9,565 nt of DNA. Source: Chlamydiota bacterium. Lineage in GTDB: Bacteria; Chlamydiota; Chlamydiia; Chlamydiales; VGMA01. The position numbers were made by a program, and so were the translations under genes. The notes under the pieces are model-generated. The model saw only the letters and a program-made list of their open reading frames with translations, did not search any database and was not told where the DNA came from. This document shows positions 1 to 6,400 of the stretch, piece by piece; positions within the stretch are counted from its first letter, which is position 1; every line of letters starts with the position of its first letter. The DNA lies in assembly GCA_016866575.1 (NCBI GenBank), contig VGMA01000060.1, positions 1-9,565 of the forward strand, read 5' to 3'.

Positions 1-392
1 AGTGCGTCAGTAAGTGTTTTTAGCCCAGGGGCATGAGTTTCCCATTGATCGTTTCCGAAATAGCTATGGCGAGCCCCTACTCCTATGATTAAGTAGTCAT
101 AAAAGTGGCGGTCTTGATTTCCTAATGCAACATACTTTTGCCCTTTATGGATTTCAACAACTTCTCCCATGATCACAGATACATTGTCTTGATGGGCAAA
201 GATTTCACGAATGGGCATTGTGATGTCTCTTGCAGAAAGCGAGGCACCTGCAACTTGATATAAAAGAGGTTGGAACAAGAAATGGTTTGTCTTGTCGATG
301 ATAAGTATTTCAGCGTCACAGCCTTTGAGTTTTTTAGCTGCTGCAATGCCTCCGAATCCGGCTCCGAGGATGATAATCTTCTTTTTGTCCAT
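1..392 (-). CDS. ndh: Type II NADH dehydrogenase (NDH-2), N-terminal part, cut by the window edge
   Basis: Reading the minus strand from an ATG at 392 gives 130 residues with no stop before the left edge. Residues 6-15 form the first strand and glycine-rich turn of a Rossmann fold (IIILGAGFGG), which binds the ADP part of FAD. Residues 37-48 read HFLFQPLLYQVA, a hallmark of NDH-2 enzymes, and residues 102-117 (IIGVGARHSYFGNDQW) match the next conserved block. NDH-2 enzymes are single-subunit flavoproteins on the inner face of the membrane that pass electrons from NADH to quinone without pumping ions. Only about the first third of a typical 400-450 residue enzyme is present; the NADH-binding domain and membrane-binding C-terminus lie outside the window. 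The start is supported by GGAG two bases upstream, which is unusually close. The gene is divergent from hprK across 92 bp. A sulfide:quinone reductase is a less likely alternative. Confidence 0.9.
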   Translation of the reverse strand, partial: MDKKKIIILGAGFGGIAAAKKLKGCDAEILIIDKTNHFLFQPLLYQVAGASLSARDITMPIREIFAHQDNVSVIMGEVVEIHKGQKYVALGNQDRHFYDYLIIGVGARHSYFGNDQWETHAPGLKTLTDA

Positions 393-434
393 AGCTCCAC
401 TATGTAGAATTTTTTGTCTGAAAAGCAAGCATAT

Positions 435-464
435 ATTCTAAGTGATCGTGCAAAAAAATCTCAA
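435..464 (-). promoter_or_regulatory. Candidate sigma70-type promoter for ndh
   Basis: On the minus strand, TTGAGA (464-459) and TAGAAT (440-435) lie 18 bases apart, close to the TTGACA/TATAAT consensus. Transcription would start near 428 and leave a leader of about 35 bases before the ndh ATG at 392. This is a consensus match only, and such matches are common in AT-rich DNA. I could not find an equally good promoter pointing towards hprK in the same gap. Confidence 0.4.
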
Positions 465-484
465 TCAAGATAAAGTGACTAGTT

Positions 485-1450
485 ATGTTACTGATACGTG
501 ATTTTTTCGAAAGGTATAAAGAACACTTAGGTCTAGAGCTTGTAGCAGGTGAAGCGGGTCTAAGCCGTCCTATAAGAATTCCTGAGATCGAAAGGCCCGG
601 TCTTGCTCTTTCAGGTTACATGAAAGGGTATAATGAAAAGAGGATCTTGGTCTTTGGACGCGTTGAAATGGAGTATCTTAAAGATCTAACACCCCATTTA
701 CGACATAAAAGACTCAAAATGGTTTTTACCGAGCAGCTACCTCTAGCGATTGTAGCAAGAAGGTATAGACCACCTAAAGATATGCTTAGAATCTGTGAGG
801 ATGCAAAAGTTCCCCTTTTTCGCTCACACTTATCGACAACAGTTCTTTTGAGTAAGCTCACGGTGGTTCTCTCTGAAGAATTTTCACCCACAATTTCTTG
901 CCATGGTACTTTAGTTGAGGCATTTGGTGTAGGTGTGCTAATTCAAGGAGACTCTTCTGTAGGAAAAAGTGAAACAGCGCTTGGACTTATAGAAAGAGGA
1001 CACAGGCTAATTTCTGATGATGTGGTGATCGTAAAAAAAAGGGAAAGAGCCTATTTAGAAGGGACAGGCCCTGAGCTTACACGCCATTTATTAGAGATCA
1101 GGGGTATCGGAATTATCAATGTAGCACATTTGTATGGAGCTGTGTGTATCAGCGAGGTGAAAAGAATTGATATCATAGTCAAATTAGAAGCTTGGGATAA
1201 CGACCATTTTTACGACCGTGTAGGTTTGGAAGAGAGGTTTTGTGATATTTTAGGAATCCAGCTTCCTTACTATGTACTTCCCGTGAAGCCGGGACGTGAT
1301 GTTGTTTTGCTTTTAGAAACGATAGTACTCAATCATCGACTCAAGCAAACAGGATACAATTCAGCCAAAGAATTTAATGTAAAACTTTTAGAAACAATAG
1401 CTAAAAGGCAAAAGAAACAATTACCTGCGAGTCCGGTGGAAATTAAATAG
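485..1450 (+). CDS. hprK: HPr kinase/phosphorylase
   Basis: This 321-residue protein is full length for the family (about 310-320). HprK phosphorylates HPr on a serine, using ATP or pyrophosphate, and also removes that phosphate with inorganic phosphate; it is a cytoplasmic hexamer that links carbon status to PTS activity. Residues 1-130 are the N-terminal domain. The catalytic domain begins near H140 (HGTLVEAFGVGVLIQ). It has the P-loop GDSSVGKSE (155-163), the acidic pair D178-D179 in HRLISDDVV, E204 in the signature LLEIRGIGIINV (202-213), R245 in YDRVGLEE, and the C-terminal block PVKPGRDV followed by LNHRLKQTG (266-290). These fall at the same numbers as the catalytic residues of the Firmicute enzymes. 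Position 158 is serine where the family normally has glycine. An in-frame TGA at 476-478 leaves ATG 485 as the only reasonable start; no clear Shine-Dalgarno sequence precedes it. ptsI follows after 28 bp. Confidence 0.95.
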   Translation: MLLIRDFFERYKEHLGLELVAGEAGLSRPIRIPEIERPGLALSGYMKGYNEKRILVFGRVEMEYLKDLTPHLRHKRLKMVFTEQLPLAIVARRYRPPKDMLRICEDAKVPLFRSHLSTTVLLSKLTVVLSEEFSPTISCHGTLVEAFGVGVLIQGDSSVGKSETALGLIERGHRLISDDVVIVKKRERAYLEGTGPELTRHLLEIRGIGIINVAHLYGAVCISEVKRIDIIVKLEAWDNDHFYDRVGLEERFCDILGIQLPYYVLPVKPGRDVVLLLETIVLNHRLKQTGYNSAKEFNVKLLETIAKRQKKQLPASPVEIK

Positions 1451-1478
1451 ATTCAAAGGTATACTTCGTCAAAAAATT

Positions 1479-3206
1479 GTGAGAGATAGAGTGCAAGAGA
1501 CTTCCGAGCAGCTTGTGCTGCAGGGATTGGCTGTTAGTGAAGGGATCGCAATAGGGGTCGTTTTACTCATTGAAGAGCTTACAGATGATCACTTTCCAGT
1601 GTTTTCTATATCTACCTCTCAAGTAGCAGAAGAAATCGGCCGTTACCGAAGAGCTGTTGACTCAAGTCGCAAAGATCTTGAAAAGCTTCAATACAATCTT
1701 GTTCAAGAAGGATCAAAAGAAGCTGTAACGATCATTAATACACATATTCAAATGTTAGAAGATCCGATCATGACGACCATTATGGAAGAAAAGATCGGAG
1801 CCATGCTGCACAACACCGAGCACGTTTTTCGTACTGTGATTGCAGATTATGAAAAACAGTTTAAAAGCATACCTGATGAATTTTTTCGTCAAAGATTCAC
1901 TGATGTAAAAGATCTCTCGAATAGAATTTTGCGTCACTTACATCCTAAGGTAAATCACGAAATAGATGAAGTTTCTAACACAATCTTGATTTTAGATGAG
2001 CTTACACCTTCTCTTACAGCAGAGCACTCTTCGATTCTAGGTTTTATTACAAGATCAGGGGGAGGAACATCTCATGCGGCTTTAATTGCTAGAGCCAAGG
2101 GAATCCCTTATGTGTCGAATATCAATATCGATGAACTTAGACCCTTTTCGGGGAAAATTGCGATTGTTGATGGCAACGAAGGAAAAGTGATTGTTGATCC
2201 ATCCGATGAAGAGCTTGCTAGATATCAAGATAGGATTGTATCTCCTAAAAAAAATGAGCAGCAGTACCCAGTACGTGTAAACACTAAAGATGGTGCTCAT
2301 GCAGATGTGTGGGCAAATATTGAAGATATATCCGATATACGTGCCTTGCATGAATTAGAAATAGGGGGAATCGGTCTCTTACGTTCAGAATTTTTGTCTT
2401 CAAAAAACGATATAGAGTCGTTTAGCGAAGAAGATCAGATTTCATTATATAGCGAAATTATTGAAAAAGCTCTTAACTTGCCTATCTATTTTCGAGTTTT
2501 TGATGTTGGAGGAGATAAAAGTTTTTCATCAATTACTTCCTCTGAATCTAACCCTGCTTTAGGCATTCGTTCGCTACGTTTTTTGCTACGATATAAAGAA
2601 ATCTTTGAGCGTCAAATACGAGCGATTTTACAAGCAAGTTGCAACAAAGAGCTCTATCTTCTGCTACCTTTAGTAACAGATGTTTTCGAGCTGTTAGAAG
2701 CAAAAAAAATCATTTATCAAGTAAAAGATGATCTTTTAGAAAAAGGGCTAAAGATACCCCAATCAATCAAGATAGGCTCTATGATAGAAATCCCTTCCGC
2801 AGTGATTCTATCAGATCAATTAGCTAAAGAAAGTGATTTTTTCTCCATTGGTACGAATGATTTAACGCAGTATACTTTGGCTGCAGATAGAAGCAATTCC
2901 GATTTGTATAAACCTGCCCACCCAAGCATTTTGCGAATGATTGACGTGGTAGTGAAAAGTGCAAATCAACAAGGTATTAAAGTAAGTGTATGTGGAGAAA
3001 TTGCTTCTAATCCATTATTTACTCCACTACTTTTTGGTCTAGGAATACGTCATTTTTCTTCTCCACTTCGCTATATTCCATTAGTAAAAGAGAGAATTAC
3101 ACAGTTTTCAAGCCAAGAAGCAGAATCCATAGCAAAAAGAGCATTAGCTTGCATATCCGCAGATGAGGTTACCCGACTTTTAACCGATTCTTACGTTCGC
3201 TCATAG
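1479..3206 (+). CDS. ptsI: Phosphoenolpyruvate-protein phosphotransferase (PTS enzyme I)
   Basis: This 575-residue enzyme matches the usual length of enzyme I. It takes phosphate from phosphoenolpyruvate onto a histidine and passes it to HPr, the first step of the cytoplasmic PTS. The N-terminal phosphohistidine domain contains GLAVSEGIAIG (16-26) and the active-site loop GGGTSHAALIAR (194-205), with H199 as the likely phosphorylated residue. The C-terminal TIM-barrel domain has GIGLLRSEFL with R302, RVFDVGGDK (339-347), the signature FFSIGTNDLTQYTLAADR (454-471), and VCGE with the acid-base cysteine C505. All key residues are present, so the enzyme should be active. The start is uncertain: GTG 1479 has no ribosome binding site, whereas GTG 1491, in frame, has GAGAG five bases upstream and would remove only four residues. 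The gene lies 28 bp after hprK and is probably co-transcribed with it. No HPr gene is adjacent. Confidence 0.95.
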   Translation: MRDRVQETSEQLVLQGLAVSEGIAIGVVLLIEELTDDHFPVFSISTSQVAEEIGRYRRAVDSSRKDLEKLQYNLVQEGSKEAVTIINTHIQMLEDPIMTTIMEEKIGAMLHNTEHVFRTVIADYEKQFKSIPDEFFRQRFTDVKDLSNRILRHLHPKVNHEIDEVSNTILILDELTPSLTAEHSSILGFITRSGGGTSHAALIARAKGIPYVSNINIDELRPFSGKIAIVDGNEGKVIVDPSDEELARYQDRIVSPKKNEQQYPVRVNTKDGAHADVWANIEDISDIRALHELEIGGIGLLRSEFLSSKNDIESFSEEDQISLYSEIIEKALNLPIYFRVFDVGGDKSFSSITSSESNPALGIRSLRFLLRYKEIFERQIRAILQASCNKELYLLLPLVTDVFELLEAKKIIYQVKDDLLEKGLKIPQSIKIGSMIEIPSAVILSDQLAKESDFFSIGTNDLTQYTLAADRSNSDLYKPAHPSILRMIDVVVKSANQQGIKVSVCGEIASNPLFTPLLFGLGIRHFSSPLRYIPLVKERITQFSSQEAESIAKRALACISADEVTRLLTDSYVRS

Positions 3207-3488
3207 ATTCTTAATAGCAAAATCATCCTTGAATGTTTCAATCAAAAAAATGATGACTGAGGTGGTTTTTGCTTTCATTAGTGCGATAAAATTAAAAAAA
3301 CTTCAATATTTGCGATTTATAAGTGAGTATTTATAAGTTTTGATTTATTTTTATTTTTATCTAAATATTAACTCGTTTTAATAAAAAATAATATTTATTT
3401 TGTAAAATTTTAAAATTAATATTTAATAATTACAACTATCTCTTTTTGTAGTATTATTGATTTATAGTTTGTCCTAAAAGAGAAAATC
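3207..3488. other. AT-rich intergenic spacer after ptsI
   Basis: No gene is visible in these 282 bp. The first part (3216-3273) can form a long imperfect hairpin: an outer stem AGCAAAA with TTTTGCT and an inner perfect stem TTGAA-TGT-TTCAA (3229-3241). It could mark the end of the hprK-ptsI transcript, but it lacks the GC-rich stem and trailing T-run of a standard intrinsic terminator. From about 3290 to 3430 the DNA is almost pure A and T and contains a 10-bp direct repeat (3315-3338). TATAGT at 3463-3468, 20 bases before the next start codon, is a possible -10 element without a convincing -35. The composition is more extreme than elsewhere in the window. Confidence 0.5.
3315..3338. repeat. 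Tandem 10-bp direct repeat ATTTATAAGT in AT-rich spacer
   Basis: ATTTATAAGT occurs at 3315-3324 and exactly again at 3329-3338, separated by GAGT, giving a 14-base period. A shortened relative (ATTTATAGT) lies at 3460-3468 next to the start of the following gene. Direct repeats of this kind upstream of a gene can bind a regulator, but in such AT-rich sequence chance is a serious alternative. Confidence 0.45.
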
Positions 3489-4982
3489 ATGGTTTTACGA
3501 ACAATAGCGGAAATCTATCCAGACAATAGAGATGGATTACACCAATTTGACCTTTCTTTAGTTGAGGTAGACAAGAATACAGCTCCGATAAATGTAAATG
3601 AGCCTGAAATACGCCTGGATAAAATATGGCAGGTAGTGGGCATCATCTTTTATTATTTATTTTTTCCAATCACCTTTGTCGTTAAACTCATCATTACAGA
3701 TGTCTATCCATGTAATTTATTAACAGAGCTTGTAGGTCGCGCAACGATTTTGGCTTCGGATCTCATCAATCCTCTATTTGGAGAGCTTGGGCCGTGGTTC
3801 ATTCGAAATTTAACCCCTTTTTCCCCCATACAAATAGATCGCATAGCTAAAGCTAAAAAAGAATTTCTGCAAATTGGAGCGGAATTTACTGAAATTATTT
3901 CTCCCGACAATGAAAAAATTGAAATAATGCGAATCACGCAAAGAGAATTTATCAAATCCTTAGTAGATGCTGGAGGGGAATTTGAGTTCAAAGATGGAAA
4001 ACAGATCGTCAAAAATTTACAAGATGAATTTCAATCATTGCTTACGAAAATAGGATTTCATCAAATAGATGGCGGTATAGTGATACGAACGGAGCTATTG
4101 TCAAATCAATACGTTGAGTCTTCTTCTGGACTTGTTCTTAGAATCCATCCCAATTCACACCTAATGGTGGCAGAAAAAAATCTCATAGCTAACCATATTG
4201 TTTTAGGCAAAGACTTTGTTACATTTGATTCTAGAGGTTACAGGGAAGGAAATTCGCTATGTTCTGAAGCAGGAATATATATTGATGCAATGACAGTATA
4301 TGAACAAGTGCTCAGTTGGGGCTATTTGCCGCAAGATATCTGGATTACTGCAAAATGTGGTGGATCTCCAGCTGTATTATTTCTTAAAGAAAGATATGGG
4401 CATGATTTTAACATGGTATTAGAAAATAGCTATCTTGATAAGAAAAGAACTAACAGGCAAAACGTCCCCTTAGCTCATTACATTGGCTGGGATATTTTGC
4501 AATGTCTTGATGTAAAAAAAGAAGAAACTATTCAAGTTGTAAGAAATCTGGGTTTAGAGCGTTTTTGCGATCGCTTTGAAAATGAGAGTAAATTGCGAAG
4601 AATTGACGAAGCCCATTTAAATAGAAATTGGCAGGGAAAAACGGTAATTATTAGCGCTCAGAGAGATCTTAGTGTTGAACCAGAAGCTGGATATGAGCTT
4701 TCTAGACTTGCTGCGAAAGTCTCCAAAAATTGCTACCATCTCATTCATGCTCTGCCCGACGACCAAGCAGATGGTCATAGAGACCAGGCTTTAGTAAACG
4801 ATCATCAGCTTATAAGGATTTATTCGCAGATTTTACTTAAAGCAAGAGTACATCACGAACACTATGAGCTGAATGTTGATAATCAGCCAAGAATGCCAAA
4901 AAGTTTAGAGAATTTAAGGTTTCAGCTGATCGATCAAAACACTTGTTTAGACGCCCAGAATTTTAACTGCCAGATTTTTTAG
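3489..4982 (+). CDS. Unnamed membrane-anchored alpha/beta-hydrolase-like protein with apparent cysteine nucleophile
   Basis: I do not recognise this 497-residue protein by name. Residues 46-70 form one long hydrophobic stretch (from IWQVVGIIFYYLFFP), probably a membrane anchor. Residues 100-200 are mixed and charged. From about 215 the pattern is that of an alpha/beta hydrolase: a strand then HPNSH where an oxyanion-hole loop is expected (220-224), VTFDSRGYREGNS (244-256, like the DxRGxGxS block), a helix, then strand and elbow IWITAKCGGS (284-293), and late in the chain VIISAQRDLSV (386-396) followed by DGH (428-430). The elbow A288-x-C290-x-G292 fits small-x-nucleophile-x-small with cysteine in place of serine, and D393 and H430 would complete the triad. 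The substrate cannot be inferred. AAGAG lies a few bases before the ATG as a modest ribosome binding site. It converges on the small gene downstream with 18 bp between stops. Fold assignment is moderately sure; function is unknown. Confidence 0.7.
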   Translation: MVLRTIAEIYPDNRDGLHQFDLSLVEVDKNTAPINVNEPEIRLDKIWQVVGIIFYYLFFPITFVVKLIITDVYPCNLLTELVGRATILASDLINPLFGELGPWFIRNLTPFSPIQIDRIAKAKKEFLQIGAEFTEIISPDNEKIEIMRITQREFIKSLVDAGGEFEFKDGKQIVKNLQDEFQSLLTKIGFHQIDGGIVIRTELLSNQYVESSSGLVLRIHPNSHLMVAEKNLIANHIVLGKDFVTFDSRGYREGNSLCSEAGIYIDAMTVYEQVLSWGYLPQDIWITAKCGGSPAVLFLKERYGHDFNMVLENSYLDKKRTNRQNVPLAHYIGWDILQCLDVKKEETIQVVRNLGLERFCDRFENESKLRRIDEAHLNRNWQGKTVIISAQRDLSVEPEAGYELSRLAAKVSKNCYHLIHALPDDQADGHRDQALVNDHQLIRIYSQILLKARVHHEHYELNVDNQPRMPKSLENLRFQLIDQNTCLDAQNFNCQIF

Positions 4983-5000
4983 ATTTACACCCTAAATGCT

Positions 5001-5201
5001 TTATGGATTCGATGGAGGGGGATTGGGATTTTGCTTTTTCTCAATCAATTCTATGGCAGCTTCTTTAAGGGTAGAAATTCCCTTTTCAAAGCCAAGCTGT
5101 CTTAAAATCTTATCAAGAAATTGAAACTCGGTCTGCAACTGGTCGTTGATAGACTCGAGTTTCGCAATTCTTTTTAGTAATTTGTCTTCATTATTATTCA
5201 T
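5001..5201 (-). CDS. Small coiled-coil protein of unknown function
   Basis: This 66-residue protein has no family I can name. Residues 6-56 are charged and rich in leucine and isoleucine at heptad-like spacing (LLKRIAKLESINDQLQ, then FLDKILRQLGF and AAIELIEKK), suggesting a short coiled coil or helical hairpin around a glycine break near 38-41. The C-terminus is a proline- and asparagine-rich tail (QNPNPPPSNP). There is no signal peptide, membrane segment or cysteine. Coding is supported by the coherent helical pattern and by the gene sitting neatly between two transcription units, but composition alone is weak evidence. No Shine-Dalgarno sequence precedes the ATG; instead a perfect hairpin ends nine bases upstream of it. 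The upstream lipoprotein gene is followed by a strong terminator, so this gene probably has its own promoter, which I could not identify. Confidence 0.65.
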   Translation of the reverse strand: MNNNEDKLLKRIAKLESINDQLQTEFQFLDKILRQLGFEKGISTLKEAAIELIEKKQNPNPPPSNP

Positions 5202-5210
5202 TTTTATTAT

Positions 5211-5235
5211 TGCGGGCTCTTTTCAGCAGCCCGCA
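5211..5235 (-). promoter_or_regulatory. Perfect 8-bp hairpin just upstream of the small coiled-coil gene
   Basis: TGCGGGCT (5211-5218) pairs exactly with AGCCCGCA (5228-5235) around a nine-base loop. In the minus-strand transcript this GC-rich stem ends nine bases before the start codon at 5201, covering where a Shine-Dalgarno sequence would lie. No T-run follows on either strand, so it does not look like an intrinsic terminator. A role in translation or mRNA stability is inference. Confidence 0.55.
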
Positions 5236-5285
5236 CGCTATTATTATCGGTATGGCTATATATGAAAATAGCGTGCCAATTTTTA
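5233..5285 (+). terminator. 10-bp hairpin with T-run, possible plus-strand terminator or leader structure
   Basis: GCACGCTATT (5233-5242) is the exact inverse complement of AATAGCGTGC (5267-5276), with 24 bases between. On the plus strand it is followed by CAATTTTT, a short T-run ending at 5285, so it could end transcripts coming from the hydrolase gene after they have crossed the small gene as antisense. On the minus strand it lies in the leader of the small gene. It shares GCA (5233-5235) with the neighbouring 8-bp hairpin, so the two cannot form fully at once. The long loop and distance from the hydrolase stop make the terminator reading uncertain. Confidence 0.4.
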
Positions 5286-5331
5286 AGTTATTGATAATAA
5301 GCGCGTGTAAAAAATGAAGAGAAAAGAGGGG

Positions 5332-5361
5332 AAAAAAATGCCCGGGAAAATGGTCCCGGGC
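5332..5361 (-). terminator. Strong intrinsic terminator of the pheT-lipoprotein unit
   Basis: On the minus strand GCCCGGG (5361-5355) and CCCGGGC (5346-5340) form a perfect 7-bp GC-only stem with an eight-base loop, followed by A and then seven T residues (5338-5332). This is a textbook Rho-independent terminator, starting 12 bases after the lipoprotein stop codon. The plus strand has no matching T-run, so it acts in one direction. Confidence 0.92.
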
Positions 5362-5373
5362 GGAAAAAGATGC

Positions 5374-6351
5374 CTATTTGTTTAAGGCTGTGATGTAAGA
5401 GTTTCTCTCTGAGAGAGTGTCGAATTTATTTCTTGGGACTTTGACTCCTTCGAAATACCAAGAAGTCCTTGCAATACCATCATAATAAGCAATAGATGGT
5501 CCATGTTTTAGATCTTCTTGCCAGAGGATTTCTTCGATCAATAAATCACCATCGAGATACTGACGCTCTGTTCCATGTCTTAGGCCATTGACATAAGGAA
5601 CTTCTTTGTATCTGCAGCCGTTTTGGTAATACGTAGCAACACCGTGCAAACTTCCGTTATTCCATTTTTCAACTGCTAAAGGCTCTCCTGACATAGAGAA
5701 GATCTTTTTTTCTCCATGGAGCTGGCCATTTTTGAAAGATGCTGAAGTATGTGGAACATTGTTAGGATAGTAGGTTTCTACGTATGTAACTTCGCTAAGA
5801 TTGTAAACTTCTTTAGAAAGAATATCACCGTTCTGGTTGCGAGAAATTTTTTCTCCACTACCATTGTCAATACGAGAATCAAGTTCGTTAGACATATTGA
5901 AGTATTTGCCAGAGATCAATTGATCTGAAGAATATTCTTCACGTGATCTTGGAGCGCCGTTTGGATACCAAGATGTAATGATGATGTGATTTGGTCCTAA
6001 ATACTCTTCTTCTTTTTGTTTGATCCCGCGAACGCTGTATTCCATCCGTTTTTTAATCTCGCCGCGATTGTAGACTTCTTCTTCGCGAACGGTTTGGCTG
6101 TGTGGATATGTTTCTGTTTTGCTGCCGTGAAGTTGACCATCTTCATATGGCGTAACAATAGAAATTCCGCCACGCTTAGTTGTAATGATTTGTCCTGGAT
6201 AATTTTGCGATTCCCATTCTTCGCGAGGCACATCGTATCCATATTTGTGGATGTAGCGTTGAGATACGACGTCTTTACTGTTTTTTGTACCTGTGCATGC
6301 AATCATACTGAGTGCAGCAGATGCTAAAAGAATATAAGAATTCTTGTTCAT
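5374..6351 (-). CDS. Lipoprotein with MORN-like (YwqK-type) repeats, CT476-like
   Basis: This 325-residue protein starts with a lipoprotein signal: a short basic start (MNK), a hydrophobic core and ALSMIAC, with C19 as the probable lipidated residue. The mature part carries MORN-variant repeats centred on NG-x-LHG: DGQLHG (71-76), NGQLHG (208-213), NGSLHG (232-237), NGLRHG (255-260) and EDLKHG (279-284), the last four spaced 23-24 residues. Such repeats, also found in YwqK-type proteins, fold as beta-hairpins and may mediate binding; no enzymatic role is indicated. A start 57 bases further upstream would place the signal peptide internally and overlap pheT, whereas the ATG at 6351 has AGAGAGG six bases ahead, so I chose it. 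It follows pheT by 49 bp and ends at a strong terminator, so co-transcription is likely. From memory, a similar lipoprotein (CT476) adjoins pheT in Chlamydia trachomatis. It would be exported and anchored to a membrane by lipid. Confidence 0.85.
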   Translation of the reverse strand: MNKNSYILLASAALSMIACTGTKNSKDVVSQRYIHKYGYDVPREEWESQNYPGQIITTKRGGISIVTPYEDGQLHGSKTETYPHSQTVREEEVYNRGEIKKRMEYSVRGIKQKEEEYLGPNHIIITSWYPNGAPRSREEYSSDQLISGKYFNMSNELDSRIDNGSGEKISRNQNGDILSKEVYNLSEVTYVETYYPNNVPHTSASFKNGQLHGEKKIFSMSGEPLAVEKWNNGSLHGVATYYQNGCRYKEVPYVNGLRHGTERQYLDGDLLIEEILWQEDLKHGPSIAYYDGIARTSWYFEGVKVPRNKFDTLSERNSYITALNK

Positions 6352-6357
6352 GAAAAA

Positions 6358-6364
6358 CCTCTCT
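6358..6364 (-). promoter_or_regulatory. Ribosome binding site that fixes the lipoprotein start
   Basis: AGAGAGG on the minus strand (6364-6358) lies six bases before the ATG at 6351. It is the best Shine-Dalgarno match in the window and favours this start over the upstream in-frame ATG-like start that would overlap the pheT stop. Confidence 0.8.
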
Positions 6365-6368
6365 AATG

Positions 6369-6379
6369 TCAGTAGACAA
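6369..6379. repeat. Copy 1 of an 11-bp inverted repeat flanking pheT
   Basis: TCAGTAGACAA here is the exact inverse complement of TTGTCTACTGA at 8796-8806. This copy sits in the 49-bp gap between pheT and the lipoprotein gene, just upstream of the lipoprotein ribosome binding site. Confidence 0.6.
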
Positions 6380-6400
6380 AGAATTGCGCAAAAAAGGCTT

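Noticed and set aside
173..400. Open frame of 75 codons on the minus strand, GTG start
   Set aside because: It is a shifted frame inside ndh; the ndh frame carries the conserved FAD-binding and NDH-2 motifs, so this one is a shadow.
616..891. Open frame on the minus strand inside hprK
   Set aside because: Antisense shadow of a well-supported gene, with no recognisable protein pattern.
2082..2351. Open frame on the minus strand inside ptsI
   Set aside because: Antisense to the intact enzyme I frame; its composition (isoleucine and phenylalanine rich) is typical of a shadow in AT-rich DNA.
3216..3273. Imperfect hairpin after ptsI as an intrinsic terminator
   Set aside because: The stem has several mismatches, is AT-rich and has no T-run after it, so I recorded it only within the spacer description.
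5254..5388. Short plus-strand frames of about 21 and 23 codons between the small gene and the lipoprotein gene, the second starting at MKRKEG
   Set aside because: They run through hairpin and terminator sequence, have biased low-complexity composition, and the first lacks a ribosome binding site.
5997..6327. Open frames on both strands overlapping the lipoprotein gene
   Set aside because: Neither has a ribosome binding site or a family pattern, while the lipoprotein frame has a signal peptide and repeats.
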